DNA from: JADKCZ01 sp963786945
GTDB lineage: Bacteria; Myxococcota; Myxococcia; Myxococcales; Anaeromyxobacteraceae
DNA length: 64,000 nucleotides
Assembly: GCA_963786945.1 (NCBI GenBank)
Contig: CAWBAO010000003.1
Coordinates: 248,001-312,000 of the forward strand
Reading direction: 5' to 3'
The position numbers and the translations under genes are program-made. The notes below the pieces were generated by a model. The model was not told the origin of the DNA, made no database searches, and saw nothing but the letters and a program-made list of their open reading frames with translations. Below are positions 42,198 to 51,582 of the stretch, piece by piece. Within the stretch, counting starts at the first letter, position 1. Every line of letters begins with the position of its first letter.

Positions 42198-44593
42198 ATG
42201 AAACGTGCCCTGCTGCTGTCGCTGATGGCCATGACGCTCACCCACTGCGGTGGAGGCAGCACCGAGACTCCGAGCACCCCCACCCTCTCCGTGACCCCCG
42301 CGACCGCCAGCACCACGGCGGGCGGCGCGGGCGTGGCCCTCACCGCCACCCTCTCCGGCGGCGCCTCGCGGCACCATCACCTGGAGCCTCGGCGCCGGCG
42401 AGCCCGGCACGCTCTCCCCCACCACCGGCGCCACCACCACCTACACCCCCCCGGCGTCCGTCGCGTCCACCACCACCGTGACCGTGACCGCCACCGCCGG
42501 CGCCCTCAGCGACACCGCCACCATCACCGTCGCCCCCGCGCCCGCGCCGGCGATCGCCGTCTCGCCGAAGGTCGCCGACGCGACGGCGGGCGGCGCCGGC
42601 GTCGCCCTCACCGCCACGCTCTCCGGCGGCGCCTCGGGCACCATCACCTGGAGCCTCGGCGCCGGCGAGCCCGGCACGCTCTCCCCCACCACCGGCGCCA
42701 CCACCACCTACACGCCCCCGGCGTCCGTCGCGTCCACCACCACCGTGACCGTGACCGCCACCGCCGGCGCCCTCAGCGACACCGCCACCATCACCGTCGC
42801 CCCCGCGCCCGCGCCGGCGATCGCCGTCTCGCCGAAGGTCGCCGACGCGACGGCGGGCGGCGCGGGCGTGGCCCTCACCGCCACGCTCTCCGGCGGCGCC
42901 TCGCGGCACCATCACCTGGAGCCTCGGCGCCGGCGAGCCCGGCACGCTCTCCCCCACCACCGGCGCCACCACCACCTACACTCCCCCGGCGTCCGTTGCG
43001 TCCACCACCACCGTGACCGTGACCGCCACCGCCGGCGCCCTCAGCGACACCGCCACCATCACCGTCGCCCCCGCGCCCGCGCCGGCGATCGCGGTGACCC
43101 CGAAGCTGGCCACCGTGAGCGCTGGCGGCAGCGGGGTCCTCCTCACCGCCACGCTCTCCGGCGGCGGCAGCGGCACCATCACCTGGAGCCTCGGCGCCGG
43201 CGAGCCCGGCACGCTCTCCCCCACCACCGACGCCACCACCACCTACACCCCGCCCGCGTCCGTCGCGTCCACCACCACCGTGACCGTGACCGCCACCGCC
43301 GGCATCCTCAGCGACACCGCCACCATCACCGTGCTGCCCGCCGCCCGGCCCTCGCCCTTCTACTTCGCGGGGTTCGACGACTCCGGCCTTGCCTGGGGCC
43401 TCTGGGAGAGCGACGGCACCGGGGCGGGGACGCTGTTCGTCAAGGACGTCTATTATCCCAGCAACCTCACGCCGTACGGCGACCTCCTCTACTTCACGCC
43501 GGGCGCCGGCCCGCTGTCGGACGCCCTCTGGAAGAGCGACGGGACCGAGGCGGGGACGGTGCTCGTGAAGCTGATGGGGGGGAACTACCCGCCCCGCAGC
43601 CTCGCCATGGTCGGCGACACGCTCTACCTGTCCACCTTCTCCAAGGCCCTCTGGAAGAGCGACGGGACGGAGCCGGGGACCGTGCTGGTGATGCAGTTCA
43701 GCGACTCCGCGGAGCTCCGCGAGCTCACCCCGCTGGGGACCACGCTCTTCCTCGGTGCCCAGAGCGGGATGGACGGCGTCGAGCTGTGGCGGAGCGACGG
43801 GTCGGCGGCCGGCACCGTCCTCGTCAAGGACATCAACCCCGCGGGCTCCAGCGTCCCCTCGAGCCTCACCGTGGTCGGGAGCACCCTCTTCCTCTCGGCC
43901 GAGGACGGCGTCCACGGCCGCGAGCTCTGGAAGAGCGACGGGACCGCGGCCGGGACCGTCCTCGTCAAGGACATCCGCCAGGTCGGGGCCAGCTCTCCGT
44001 GGCCCTTCGCGGCGCTCGGCGGCACGCTCCTCTTCGGCGCCGAGGATGGCACGCACGGCATGGAGCTGTGGCGGAGCGACGGGACCGAGGCGGGCACCAT
44101 CCTCGTCAAGGACATCAACCCGGGAACGGGCTCCAGCTATCCGGGGACCGGGAGCCTGATGGCCGCCATGGGCGGCGTGCTCTACTTCGCCGCCGACGAC
44201 GGGGTCCACGGCTTCGAGCTCTGGAAGAGCGACGGGACCGCCGCCGGGACCGTCCTCGTCAAGGACATCAACCCGTCGGGCCACGCCGTGCCGGCCCAGC
44301 TGGCCGTGGTGGGGAACACCCTCTTCTTCGCCGCCAACGACGGCGTGCACGGCGTCGAGCTCTGGAAGAGCGACGGGACCGAGGTGGGCACCGTCCTCGT
44401 CAAGGACATCAACCCGGGGACGGACTACAGCAACCCGCACTTCGCCGGTGTCGGGGCCACCGGGGGCGCCTCGCTCCTCTTCGCCGCCGACGACGGTGTC
44501 CACGGCGTCGAGCTGTGGAAGAGCGACGGGACGGACCTGGGGACCGTGCTGGTCAAGGACGTCTGCGCGGGCTCCTGCCCGGGGCTCCAGTGA
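42198..44593 (+). CDS. Ig-repeat and SDGT-repeat lipoprotein, two frameshifts
   Basis: A strong SD (GGAGGAGGGG) precedes ATG 42198; a lipoprotein signal ends MTLTHCGGG. Four tandem Ig-like domains of 89 residues follow (TAGGAGVALTATLSGG, GTITWSLGAGEPGTLSP, TTVTVTATAG). The C-terminal half has about nine copies of a 45-50-residue propeller-type repeat, ELWKSDGTxAGTVLVKDINPG, typical of large bacterial surface proteins. Copies 1 and 3 of the Ig repeat each contain one extra C (42369 and 42904) inside GCCTCG-C-GGCACC, whereas copy 2 has GCCTCGGGCACC; removing both gives one 797-residue protein. Probably surface-anchored; ligand unknown. Confidence 0.85.
42315..43330 (+). repeat. Tandem 267-base repeat (four copies of an Ig-like domain)
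   Basis: Equivalent ACGGCGGGCGG positions fall at 42315, 42583 and 42850, i.e. a 267-base period plus one extra base in the first interval. Copies 1-3 are nearly identical in DNA; copy 4 (from about 43118) has diverged. Such near-identity points to recent duplication or gene conversion. Confidence 0.85.
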
Positions 44594-44599
44594 GGCCGC

Positions 44600-44633
44600 G
44601 GCGGAGGGGCCGGGGTGTCCCGGCCTCCCCGCC
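44600..44633 (+). terminator. GC-rich hairpin after the Ig/SDGT gene
   Basis: GGCGGAGGGGCCGGG pairs with CCCGGCCTCCCCGCC across a short loop, with two G-U or mismatch positions, starting a few bases after the stop at 44593. No clear U-tract. Confidence 0.5.
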
Positions 44634-44722
44634 AGGCTGACGGCCCCCGCAGCGCCCCTGCTCGCGATGACCGAGGGTGAATTGCACGACGCGCTGCGTC
44701 GGCGCTTCGCGTCATGCAGTTT

Positions 44723-44732
44723 TTACGCGTAA
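44723..44732. promoter_or_regulatory. Palindrome TTACGCGTAA upstream of the liv operon
   Basis: A perfect 10-base palindrome in the 217-base gap before the transporter operon, just after a GACGCG...CGCGTC inverted repeat. A possible operator; no protein can be named. Confidence 0.3.
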
Positions 44733-44810
44733 CGCTTGCGTGTAGGTGCGGCGCTCTGCCATCGTGAAGCTTCCGTTTCGCTCCCACCGCCCCCCTGGGA
44801 ACCGCTCTCG

Positions 44811-45587
44811 ATGTCCATGCTCGATGTCCGCGGCATCATCCTCCACTTCCGAGGCGTGGCTGCGCTCTCGGACGTGAGCTTCCGGGTCGAGCCGAAGACC
44901 ATCCACGCCATCATCGGCCCGAACGGGGCAGGCAAGACCAGCCTCCTCAACTGCATCTCCGGCGTCTACAGGCCGCAGCACGGGACCATCACCTTCGACG
45001 GCAGGGACATCTCCCGCCTCACCCCCTCGGCCCGGACCAAGCTCGGCATCGCCCGCACCTTCCAGAACATCGCGCTCTTCCGCGGCATGACGGTGCTCGA
45101 CAACCTGCTCATCGGCCGCCACGTCCACCAGCGGACCGGGGTGCTGGGCGGCGGGCTCTACTGGGGCTTCGGGCAGCGCGAGGAGATCGAGCACCGGGCC
45201 CTGGTCGAGGACATCATCGACTTCCTCGAGATCCAGCACATCCGCAAGAAGGTGGTGGGCACGCTCGCCTACGGCCTGCAGAAGCGGGTGGAGCTGGCCC
45301 GCGCCCTGGCGCTGGCGCCGCGCCTGCTCCTCCTCGACGAGCCCATGGCCGGCATGAACGCCGAGGAGAAGGAGGACATGGCCCGGTTCGTGGTCGAGAC
45401 CGCCGAGGAGCGCGGCACCACCATCGTCATGATCGAGCACGACATGGGGGTGGTGATGGACCTCTCCAACCGCGTCACCGTCCTCAACTTCGGCGAGAAG
45501 ATCGCCGACGGCCCGCCCGAGGAGGTCCAGCGCAGCAAGCTGGTGCAGGACGCCTACCTCGGCGAAGCCCCCGAGCTCTTCGCGTGA
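44811..45587 (+). CDS. livG: Branched-chain amino acid-type ABC transporter ATP-binding protein
   Basis: 258 residues from ATG 44811 (ATG 44817 possible). Walker A GPNGAGKT (near 43-50), Q-loop TFQNIALF, signature LAYGLQKRVELARAL (the LivG form of LSGGQ), Walker B LLLLDEP and switch His in MIEHDMGVV. First gene of an operon livG - acyl-CoA ligase - livH - livM - binding protein - livF - ligase. LivG-type proteins power uptake of branched-chain amino acids, but the same architecture serves carboxylic acids; two acyl-CoA ligases in the operon point to an organic acid substrate. Confidence 0.93.
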   Translation: MSMLDVRGIILHFRGVAALSDVSFRVEPKTIHAIIGPNGAGKTSLLNCISGVYRPQHGTITFDGRDISRLTPSARTKLGIARTFQNIALFRGMTVLDNLLIGRHVHQRTGVLGGGLYWGFGQREEIEHRALVEDIIDFLEIQHIRKKVVGTLAYGLQKRVELARALALAPRLLLLDEPMAGMNAEEKEDMARFVVETAEERGTTIVMIEHDMGVVMDLSNRVTVLNFGEKIADGPPEEVQRSKLVQDAYLGEAPELFA

Positions 45588-47533
45588 CCACCGACGGGAC
45601 CACCGTGAGCTCGCTCGACCGCCTCGGCCAGGACGACACCTTCCCGAAGCTGCTGGTCCGCAACGCCCGGACCATGCCGGACAAGGTGGCCCTGCGCGAG
45701 AAGGAGTTCGGCATCTGGCAGTCCTTCACCTGGCGCGACTACCACGACCACGTGCGCGACTTCTCGCTGGGGCTGGTGGCGCTCGGGCTCCAGCCCGGCG
45801 AGAACGTCGCCATCATCGGGGAGAACCGGCCGGAGTGGGTCTGGAGCGAGATCGCCGCGCAGGCCTGCGGCGCCGCCTCGGTGGGGCTCTACCAGGACTC
45901 CAACCTGGCCGACGTGGCCTTCGTCATCGACCACTGCGACGCCTCGGTGGTGGTGGCCGAGGACCAGGAGCAGGTCGACAAGATCCTCGACCTGCTGGAC
46001 AAGCTGCCCAAGGTGCGCTGGGTGGTCTTCACCGACCCGCGCGGCCTGCGCAAGTACCAGCACGAGAAGCTCATCGCCTTCACCGACGTGGAGGCCCGCG
46101 GCCGGGCCCTGGCCGCCGAGCGGCCCGGGCTCTGGGAGGCCAACGTGGCCCGCGGCAAGGTGACCGACCTGGCCATCATCTCCTACACCTCGGGGACCAC
46201 CGGCTTCCCCAAGGGGGCCATGCTCTCCTTCCGCAACCTGCTGGGCATGGCCATGAACCTCCACGCGGTGGACGAGAAGCGTCCCACCGACGAGTTCGTC
46301 AGCTTCCTGCCGCTGGCCTGGATCGGCGAGCAGATGATGTCGCTCTCCACCGCGCTGGCCATCGGCTTCACCGTCAACTTCCCCGAGGAGACCGAGACCA
46401 CCGCCGAGAACATCCGCGAGATCGGCCCGCACGTCATGTTCGCGCCGCCCCGCTTCTGGGAGTCGATGACCTCCACCGTGCAGGTGAAGATCATGGACAC
46501 CACGCCCTTCAAGCGGTTCATGTTCAACCTCTGCATGCCCATCGGCCGCAAGGTGGCGGACCTGCGCTTCGAGAAGAAGCCGGTCCCCTTCCACTGGAGG
46601 GTGCTCTACCGGCTGGCCTACTGGGGGCTCTTCCGCGCCCTGCGCGACCGGCTCGGCTTCACCTACATCCGCAGCGCCTCCACCGGCGGCGCCGCGCTCG
46701 GCCCCGACGTCTTCGGCTTCTTCCACGCCATGGGCGTCCGGCTCAAGCAGATCTACGGCCAGACCGAGATCTCCGGCATCTCCTGCATCCACCGCGACGA
46801 CGACATCCAGTCGCACACCGTGGGCGTGCCCATCCCGGAGACCGAGGTCCGCATCTCCGAGCAGGGCGAGATCCTCTCGCGCAGCCCGTCGGTCTTCCTC
46901 GGCTACTACAAGAACGACGAGGCCACCGCCAAGACCGTGGTGGACGGCTGGCTCCACTCCGGCGACGCCGGCTACCTGGCCCCCGACGGCCAGCTGGTGG
47001 TCATCGACCGGCTCAAGGACGTGATGAAGCTGGCCGACGGCACCCAGTTCTCGCCGCAGTTCATCGAGAACCGGCTCAAGTTCTCCCCCTACGTGAAGGA
47101 GGCGGTGGTGGTCGGCCACGACCGGCCCTTCCTCACCGCCATGCTCTGCATCGACATGGGCGTGGTGGGCAAGTGGGCCGAGAAGAACCGCATCTCCTAC
47201 ACCACCTACACCGACCTCTCCGCCAAGCCGCAGGTCTACGACCTGCTGCAGCGCGAGGTCGACCTGGTGAACGAGAAGCTGCCCGACGCCGCCCGCATCG
47301 CCAAGTTCGTCCTCCTCTACAAGGAGCTGGACGCCGACGACGAGGAGCTGACCCGCACCCGCAAGGTGCGGCGCGGCTTCGTCGAGGAGCGCTACCGCGA
47401 GGTCATCGCCGCCCTCTACGGCGACGCCCCCGAGGTGGCCATCGACACCACCATCAAGTTCCAGGACGGCAAGACCACCCGCATCCGCACCACGCTGCTG
47501 GTGCGCAAGCTCACCATGGGGAGGGCGGCCTAG
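45584..47533 (+). CDS. AMP-dependent acyl-CoA synthetase (long-chain type)
   Basis: 649 residues. The GTG start overlaps the livG stop (GTGA). ANL-superfamily motifs: P-loop YTSGTTGFPKGAM (near 200-212), the A5 motif IYGQTEISG (near 392-400), the A7/A8 region LHSGDAGYLAPDGQL plus VIDRLKDVMKLADG, and a C-terminal lid. Size and the FACL-like segments (RLKDVMKLADGTQFSPQFIENRLK) match long-chain fatty acyl-CoA ligases of delta-proteobacterial type. It activates a carboxylic acid to its CoA thioester using ATP. Embedded in the Liv-type operon, it probably traps the imported acid inside the cell. Confidence 0.9.
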   Translation: MTTDGTTVSSLDRLGQDDTFPKLLVRNARTMPDKVALREKEFGIWQSFTWRDYHDHVRDFSLGLVALGLQPGENVAIIGENRPEWVWSEIAAQACGAASVGLYQDSNLADVAFVIDHCDASVVVAEDQEQVDKILDLLDKLPKVRWVVFTDPRGLRKYQHEKLIAFTDVEARGRALAAERPGLWEANVARGKVTDLAIISYTSGTTGFPKGAMLSFRNLLGMAMNLHAVDEKRPTDEFVSFLPLAWIGEQMMSLSTALAIGFTVNFPEETETTAENIREIGPHVMFAPPRFWESMTSTVQVKIMDTTPFKRFMFNLCMPIGRKVADLRFEKKPVPFHWRVLYRLAYWGLFRALRDRLGFTYIRSASTGGAALGPDVFGFFHAMGVRLKQIYGQTEISGISCIHRDDDIQSHTVGVPIPETEVRISEQGEILSRSPSVFLGYYKNDEATAKTVVDGWLHSGDAGYLAPDGQLVVIDRLKDVMKLADGTQFSPQFIENRLKFSPYVKEAVVVGHDRPFLTAMLCIDMGVVGKWAEKNRISYTTYTDLSAKPQVYDLLQREVDLVNEKLPDAARIAKFVLLYKELDADDEELTRTRKVRRGFVEERYREVIAALYGDAPEVAIDTTIKFQDGKTTRIRTTLLVRKLTMGRAA

Positions 47534-48420
47534 TGGAGTTCTTCCTCCAGCTGCTGGTGAGCGGCCTGGTCATCGGCTCGATCTACGCGCTGGTCGGGCT
47601 CGGGTTCGTCATCATCTACAAGTCCTCCTCGATCCTGAACTTCGCCCAGGGCGAGTTCCTCATGCTGGGCGCCTACGTCTGCGTGGCCATCGTGGGGAGG
47701 CACAAGGTCCCCTTCCTGGCCGCCTTCCTGATCACGCTGGGGTTCTCGGCGCTGCTGGGCGTGCTCATGGAGCGGCTGCTGCTGCGCCCCATGATCGGCG
47801 AGCCGGTCATCTCGGTGATCATGCTGACGCTGGGGCTCTCCTCGGTCCTCAAGGCCGTGGTGCAGGGGATCTGGGGCACCGACACCCAGCCCTACCCGGA
47901 GATCTTCCCGACCACCCCGGTGATGGTGGGCCCGCTGCCGGTGTCGCAGGGCTACCTCTACAGCGTGGCCAGCGTGGTGGTGCTGCTCACCCTGTTCTCC
48001 ATCTTCTTCAAGTACTCGCGCGCCGGCATCGCCATGCGGGCCACCGCCTTCTCGCAGCAGGTGGCGCTCTCGATGGGCATCTCGGTGAAGCGCATCTTCG
48101 CGCTGGCCTGGTCGATCGCCGCGGTGGTGTCGGCGGTGGGCGGGGTGCTGCTGGGCGGCATCCGCGGCGGCGTCGACGGGGCCTTCGCGCTCTTCGGCCT
48201 CAAGGTGATCCCGGTGGTGATCCTGGGCGGCCTCGACAGCGTGCTGGGCGCCATCGTCGGCGGCCTGGTGATGGGCGTGCTGGAGAACCTCTCCGGCGGC
48301 TACCTCGACCCGCTGGTGGGCGGCGGCGTCAAGGAGGTGGCCCCCTTCATCGCGCTGGTGGCCATCCTCGCGGTCAAGCCCTACGGGTTGTTCGGCAAGG
48401 TGAAGATCGAGCGGGTCTAG
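47533..48420 (+). CDS. livH: Branched-chain amino acid-type ABC transporter permease
   Basis: 295 residues. The GTG start shares a base with the ligase stop (TAGTG). A highly hydrophobic inner-membrane protein with about eight transmembrane segments, beginning LLVSGLVIGSIYALVGLGFV, the LivH hallmark, with KSSSILNFAQGEF and the cytoplasmic contact loop AMRATAFSQQVALSMGI (EAA-like). It forms the membrane channel with LivM. Confidence 0.93.
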   Translation: MEFFLQLLVSGLVIGSIYALVGLGFVIIYKSSSILNFAQGEFLMLGAYVCVAIVGRHKVPFLAAFLITLGFSALLGVLMERLLLRPMIGEPVISVIMLTLGLSSVLKAVVQGIWGTDTQPYPEIFPTTPVMVGPLPVSQGYLYSVASVVVLLTLFSIFFKYSRAGIAMRATAFSQQVALSMGISVKRIFALAWSIAAVVSAVGGVLLGGIRGGVDGAFALFGLKVIPVVILGGLDSVLGAIVGGLVMGVLENLSGGYLDPLVGGGVKEVAPFIALVAILAVKPYGLFGKVKIERV

Positions 48421-48429
48421 GGGAGCCAC

Positions 48430-49473
48430 ATGCGCTGCGGAGACTTCAGGGAGACGTACGCCGAGGACATGGCCCTCTTCGAGACCGCCTTCGCCCGGCG
48501 GGCCATGCTCGCCTTCCTCGCCGCCATGGTGGCGGTGCCCTGGATCGCCAGCGCCTTCTGGCTCGACGTCGGCCTGCGCGTCCTCATCGCCGTCATCGCC
48601 GCCACCGGCCTCAACATCCTCACCGGCTTCACCGGCCAGATCTCGCTGGGCAACGCCGCCTTCCTGGCGGTGGGCGCCTACTCCACCGCCTACCTGGCCG
48701 GCCACTGGAACCTCCCCTTCCCGCTGGTGATCCCGGCCGCCGGCCTGATCACCGCGCTGGTGGGGATGGTCTTCGGCGTCCCCTCGCTGCGCCTCAAGGG
48801 GCTCTACCTGGCGGTGGCCACCCTGGCCGCCCACTTCGTCATCGAGTTCGTCGCCTCGCACTGGGAGTCGGTCACCGGCGGGGTCAACGGCATCAGCATC
48901 CCCTCGCCCAGGGCCGGCCCGCTGGTGCTGGCCAACGACCGGCAGCTCTACCTCCTGGCGCTGCCGGTGGCGGCCGGGCTGCTGCTCTTCGCCCGCAACC
49001 TCTTCCGCACCAAGGTGGGCAAGGCCTTCGTGGCCATCCGCGACCAGGACATCTCCTCCGAGGTCATGGGGGTCAACGTCTTCCGCTACAAGCTGCTCTC
49101 CTTCGCCGTCTCCAGCTTCTACGTGGGCGTGGCCGGCTCGCTGCTGGCCTACCAGGCCCGCATCATCAGCCCGGAGAACTTCCCCATCAGCGTGGCCATC
49201 GACCAGCTCGGCATGATCATCATCGGCGGCCTGGGCAGCCTGCTCGGCTCGGTGTTCGGCGCCGTCTTCATCACCCTGCTGCCCGAGCTGCTGCGGCTGG
49301 TGACCGGCGCCCTGGCCACCAGCTTCCCCGAGCTCACCACCCTCTTCGCCTCGGTGAAGATGGGGGTCTTCGGCCTGGCCATCGTCCTCTTCCTGATCTT
49401 CGAGCCGGACGGCATGGCGGCCCGCTGGCACCACATCAAGAACTACTGGAAGCTCTACCCCTTCTCGTACTGA
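48430..49473 (+). CDS. livM: Branched-chain amino acid-type ABC transporter permease
   Basis: 347 residues, start ATG 48430 with SD GGGGAG. Multi-spanning permease with the LivM pattern: NILTGFTGQISLGNAAFLAVGAY near the N-terminal third, PSLRLKGLYLAVATLAAHF, and the IRDQDISSEVMGVNVFRYKL coupling loop. The N-terminal 20 residues are unusually polar (MRCGDFRETYAEDMALFETA). Partner of LivH. Confidence 0.93.
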   Translation: MRCGDFRETYAEDMALFETAFARRAMLAFLAAMVAVPWIASAFWLDVGLRVLIAVIAATGLNILTGFTGQISLGNAAFLAVGAYSTAYLAGHWNLPFPLVIPAAGLITALVGMVFGVPSLRLKGLYLAVATLAAHFVIEFVASHWESVTGGVNGISIPSPRAGPLVLANDRQLYLLALPVAAGLLLFARNLFRTKVGKAFVAIRDQDISSEVMGVNVFRYKLLSFAVSSFYVGVAGSLLAYQARIISPENFPISVAIDQLGMIIIGGLGSLLGSVFGAVFITLLPELLRLVTGALATSFPELTTLFASVKMGVFGLAIVLFLIFEPDGMAARWHHIKNYWKLYPFSY

Positions 49474-49525
49474 AGCAGCAGCACGCAGCGGCAGCGCCCC
49501 CCCACGACGAACCGGAGGTATCCCG

Positions 49526-50710
49526 ATGCACCTCATGCGAAGCGCGATGCGATTGGCGATGGCGGTGGCGGTCCTGGCCACCGGGCAGGCGGTGGCCCAG
49601 GAGATCAAGGTCGGCGGCATCTTCGACCTGACCGGCATCACCTCGGACGTGGGCAAGCCCTACGCCCAGGGCGTCCGTGACTACGTGGCGCTCACCAACT
49701 CCAAGGGCGGCGTCAACGGCAAGAAGATCAAGCTCATCGACGTCGACTACGGGTACAAGATCCCCGAGGCCGTCTCCGCCTACAAGCGGATGAAGGAGGA
49801 GCAGGTCGTCCTCATCAACGGCTGGGGCACCGGCGACACGCTGGCCCTCAAGAACTTCATCAACGAGGACAAGGTCCCGTACTTCTCGGGCTCCTTCGCC
49901 GGCGACCTGACCGACCCGGCCAAGACCCCCTACAACTTCTTCGTGGCCCCCAGCTACTCCGACCAGATGCGCGCCTGGCTCAGCTGGGTGAAGGAGGACT
50001 GGAAGGACAAGACCCGCAACCCCAAGGTGGCCTTCTTCTACGGTGACAACGCCTACGGCAAGGCGCCCATGGAGGCCGGCCGCCGCTTCGCCAAGGAGAA
50101 CGGCATCGACGTGGTGGACGAGGAGATCCTCCCCGGCAACTTCCAGGACGCCACCAGCCAGCTCCTCAACATGAAGCAGAAGGGGGCCGACTACGCCTAC
50201 ATCAACGTCACCACCACCGGCGTCTCGCTGGTGCTGAAGGGGGCCAAGGCGCTCGGGCTCACCACCAAGTTCGGCTCCAACCCGTACGGCTTCTCCGAGC
50301 AGCTCCCGCTGGTGGCCAAGGAGGCCGCCGAGGGCGTCACCGGCGTGATGCCGCACGTGCCGTTCGGCACCCCGGTGCCGGGCATGAAGGCGCTGGAGGA
50401 CTTCCACAAGGCCAACCACCCCAACGACACGCACGACGCCATGTACGTGCGCGGCTGGGCGTCGGCCACCGTCTGGGTCGAGGCGCTCAAGCGGGCCGAC
50501 AAGGCCGGCAAGCTCACCGGCGAGGGCGTCCGCGCCGCGCTGGAGACCTTCAAGGACTTCGACCTGGGCGGCCTGACCAGCCCGGTCACCTGGACGGCCA
50601 CCGACCACCGCCCCTCCACCACCACCGCCGTCTTCATCATCAAGGGCGGCAAGCTGGAGAAGGTGAAGGACTACACCTTCCCCCGCAAGCCCGAGTGGCT
50701 CGGGCTGTAG
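49526..50710 (+). CDS. ABC transporter periplasmic substrate-binding protein (Liv type)
   Basis: 394 residues, SD GGAGG before ATG 49526. Signal peptide (MRLAMAVAVLATGQAVAQ, cleavage after AQA-VAQ or VAQ-EI), then a two-lobed type I periplasmic binding fold starting EIKVGGIFDLTGITSDVGKPYAQGVRDYV. It resembles LivJ/LivK-like proteins of the Peripla_BP_6 type, in which ligands include amino acids, amides, urea and aromatic acids. Only one soluble receptor is in the operon. Product delivered to LivHM. Confidence 0.92.
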   Translation: MHLMRSAMRLAMAVAVLATGQAVAQEIKVGGIFDLTGITSDVGKPYAQGVRDYVALTNSKGGVNGKKIKLIDVDYGYKIPEAVSAYKRMKEEQVVLINGWGTGDTLALKNFINEDKVPYFSGSFAGDLTDPAKTPYNFFVAPSYSDQMRAWLSWVKEDWKDKTRNPKVAFFYGDNAYGKAPMEAGRRFAKENGIDVVDEEILPGNFQDATSQLLNMKQKGADYAYINVTTTGVSLVLKGAKALGLTTKFGSNPYGFSEQLPLVAKEAAEGVTGVMPHVPFGTPVPGMKALEDFHKANHPNDTHDAMYVRGWASATVWVEALKRADKAGKLTGEGVRAALETFKDFDLGGLTSPVTWTATDHRPSTTTAVFIIKGGKLEKVKDYTFPRKPEWLGL

Positions 50711-50774
50711 CCGTCCCGTGAACCCGGGGGGCGGGCCGCCCGGCTCGCCCCTCCCTTCCTCTCCGCGAGCCCGC

Positions 50775-51560
50775 ATGCTCCACCTGAAGAACGTCGAGGT
50801 CATCTACGACGACGTCATCCTGGTCCTGAAGGGGCTCTCCCTCCACGTCCCGGAGGGGAAGATCGTGGCGCTGCTCGGCTCCAACGGCGCCGGCAAGAGC
50901 ACCACCCTCAAGGCCATCTCCGGGCTGCTCCACACCGAGGAGGGCGAGGTCACCGACGGCACCATCGAGTTCCTCGGCCAGCGCATCGACGGCGTGGCCC
51001 CCGAGCAGATCGTTCGCCGGGGCATCTTCCAGGTGATGGAGGGCCGGCGCGTCTTCGAGGACCTCTCGGTGGAGGAGAACATCGTCATGGGCGGCTACAC
51101 CCGGAGCGACCGGGCCGGCCTGCGGCGCGACACCGAGATGGTCTACGCCTACTTCCCGCGCCTCCACGAGCGCCGCAAGCGGCTGGCCGGCTACCTGTCC
51201 GGCGGCGAGCAGCAGATGCTGGCCATCAGCCGCGCGCTCATGGCGCGCCCCAGGCTGATCCTGCTCGACGAGCCGAGCCTGGGCCTGGCGCCCCTGCTGG
51301 TGAAGGAGATCTTCGGGATCGTGAAGCGCATCAACGAGGAGGAGAAGACCACCTTCCTCCTCGTCGAGCAGAACGCCAACCTCGCCCTCTCCATCGCCCA
51401 CTACGGCTACGTCATGGAGAACGGCCGCATCGTCCTCGACGGCGACGCCGAGAAGCTGCGCTCCAACGAGGACGTCAAGGAGTTCTACATGGGCGGCGGG
51501 GCCGGCAAGAGCTACAAGAACCTGAAGTTCTACAAGCGCCGCAAGCGCTGGCTGAGCTGA
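50775..51560 (+). CDS. livF: Branched-chain amino acid-type ABC transporter ATP-binding protein
   Basis: 261 residues from ATG 50775; a GTG at 50718 would add a proline-rich tail absent from relatives. Walker A GSNGAGKST, signature LSGGEQQMLAISRAL, Walker B LILLDEPSLGLAP, switch LLVEQNANLAL. The second ATPase of the Liv complex. The C-terminal KSYKNLKFYKRRKRWLS tail is unusually basic and longer than E. coli LivF. Confidence 0.92.
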   Translation: MLHLKNVEVIYDDVILVLKGLSLHVPEGKIVALLGSNGAGKSTTLKAISGLLHTEEGEVTDGTIEFLGQRIDGVAPEQIVRRGIFQVMEGRRVFEDLSVEENIVMGGYTRSDRAGLRRDTEMVYAYFPRLHERRKRLAGYLSGGEQQMLAISRALMARPRLILLDEPSLGLAPLLVKEIFGIVKRINEEEKTTFLLVEQNANLALSIAHYGYVMENGRIVLDGDAEKLRSNEDVKEFYMGGGAGKSYKNLKFYKRRKRWLS

Positions 51561-51582
51561 CCGGCCGAGAAGGAGACCCCCC

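Noticed and set aside
42315..43330. CRISPR-like array
   Set aside because: The repeat is a continuous 267-base coding unit without unique spacers; it encodes an Ig-like domain.
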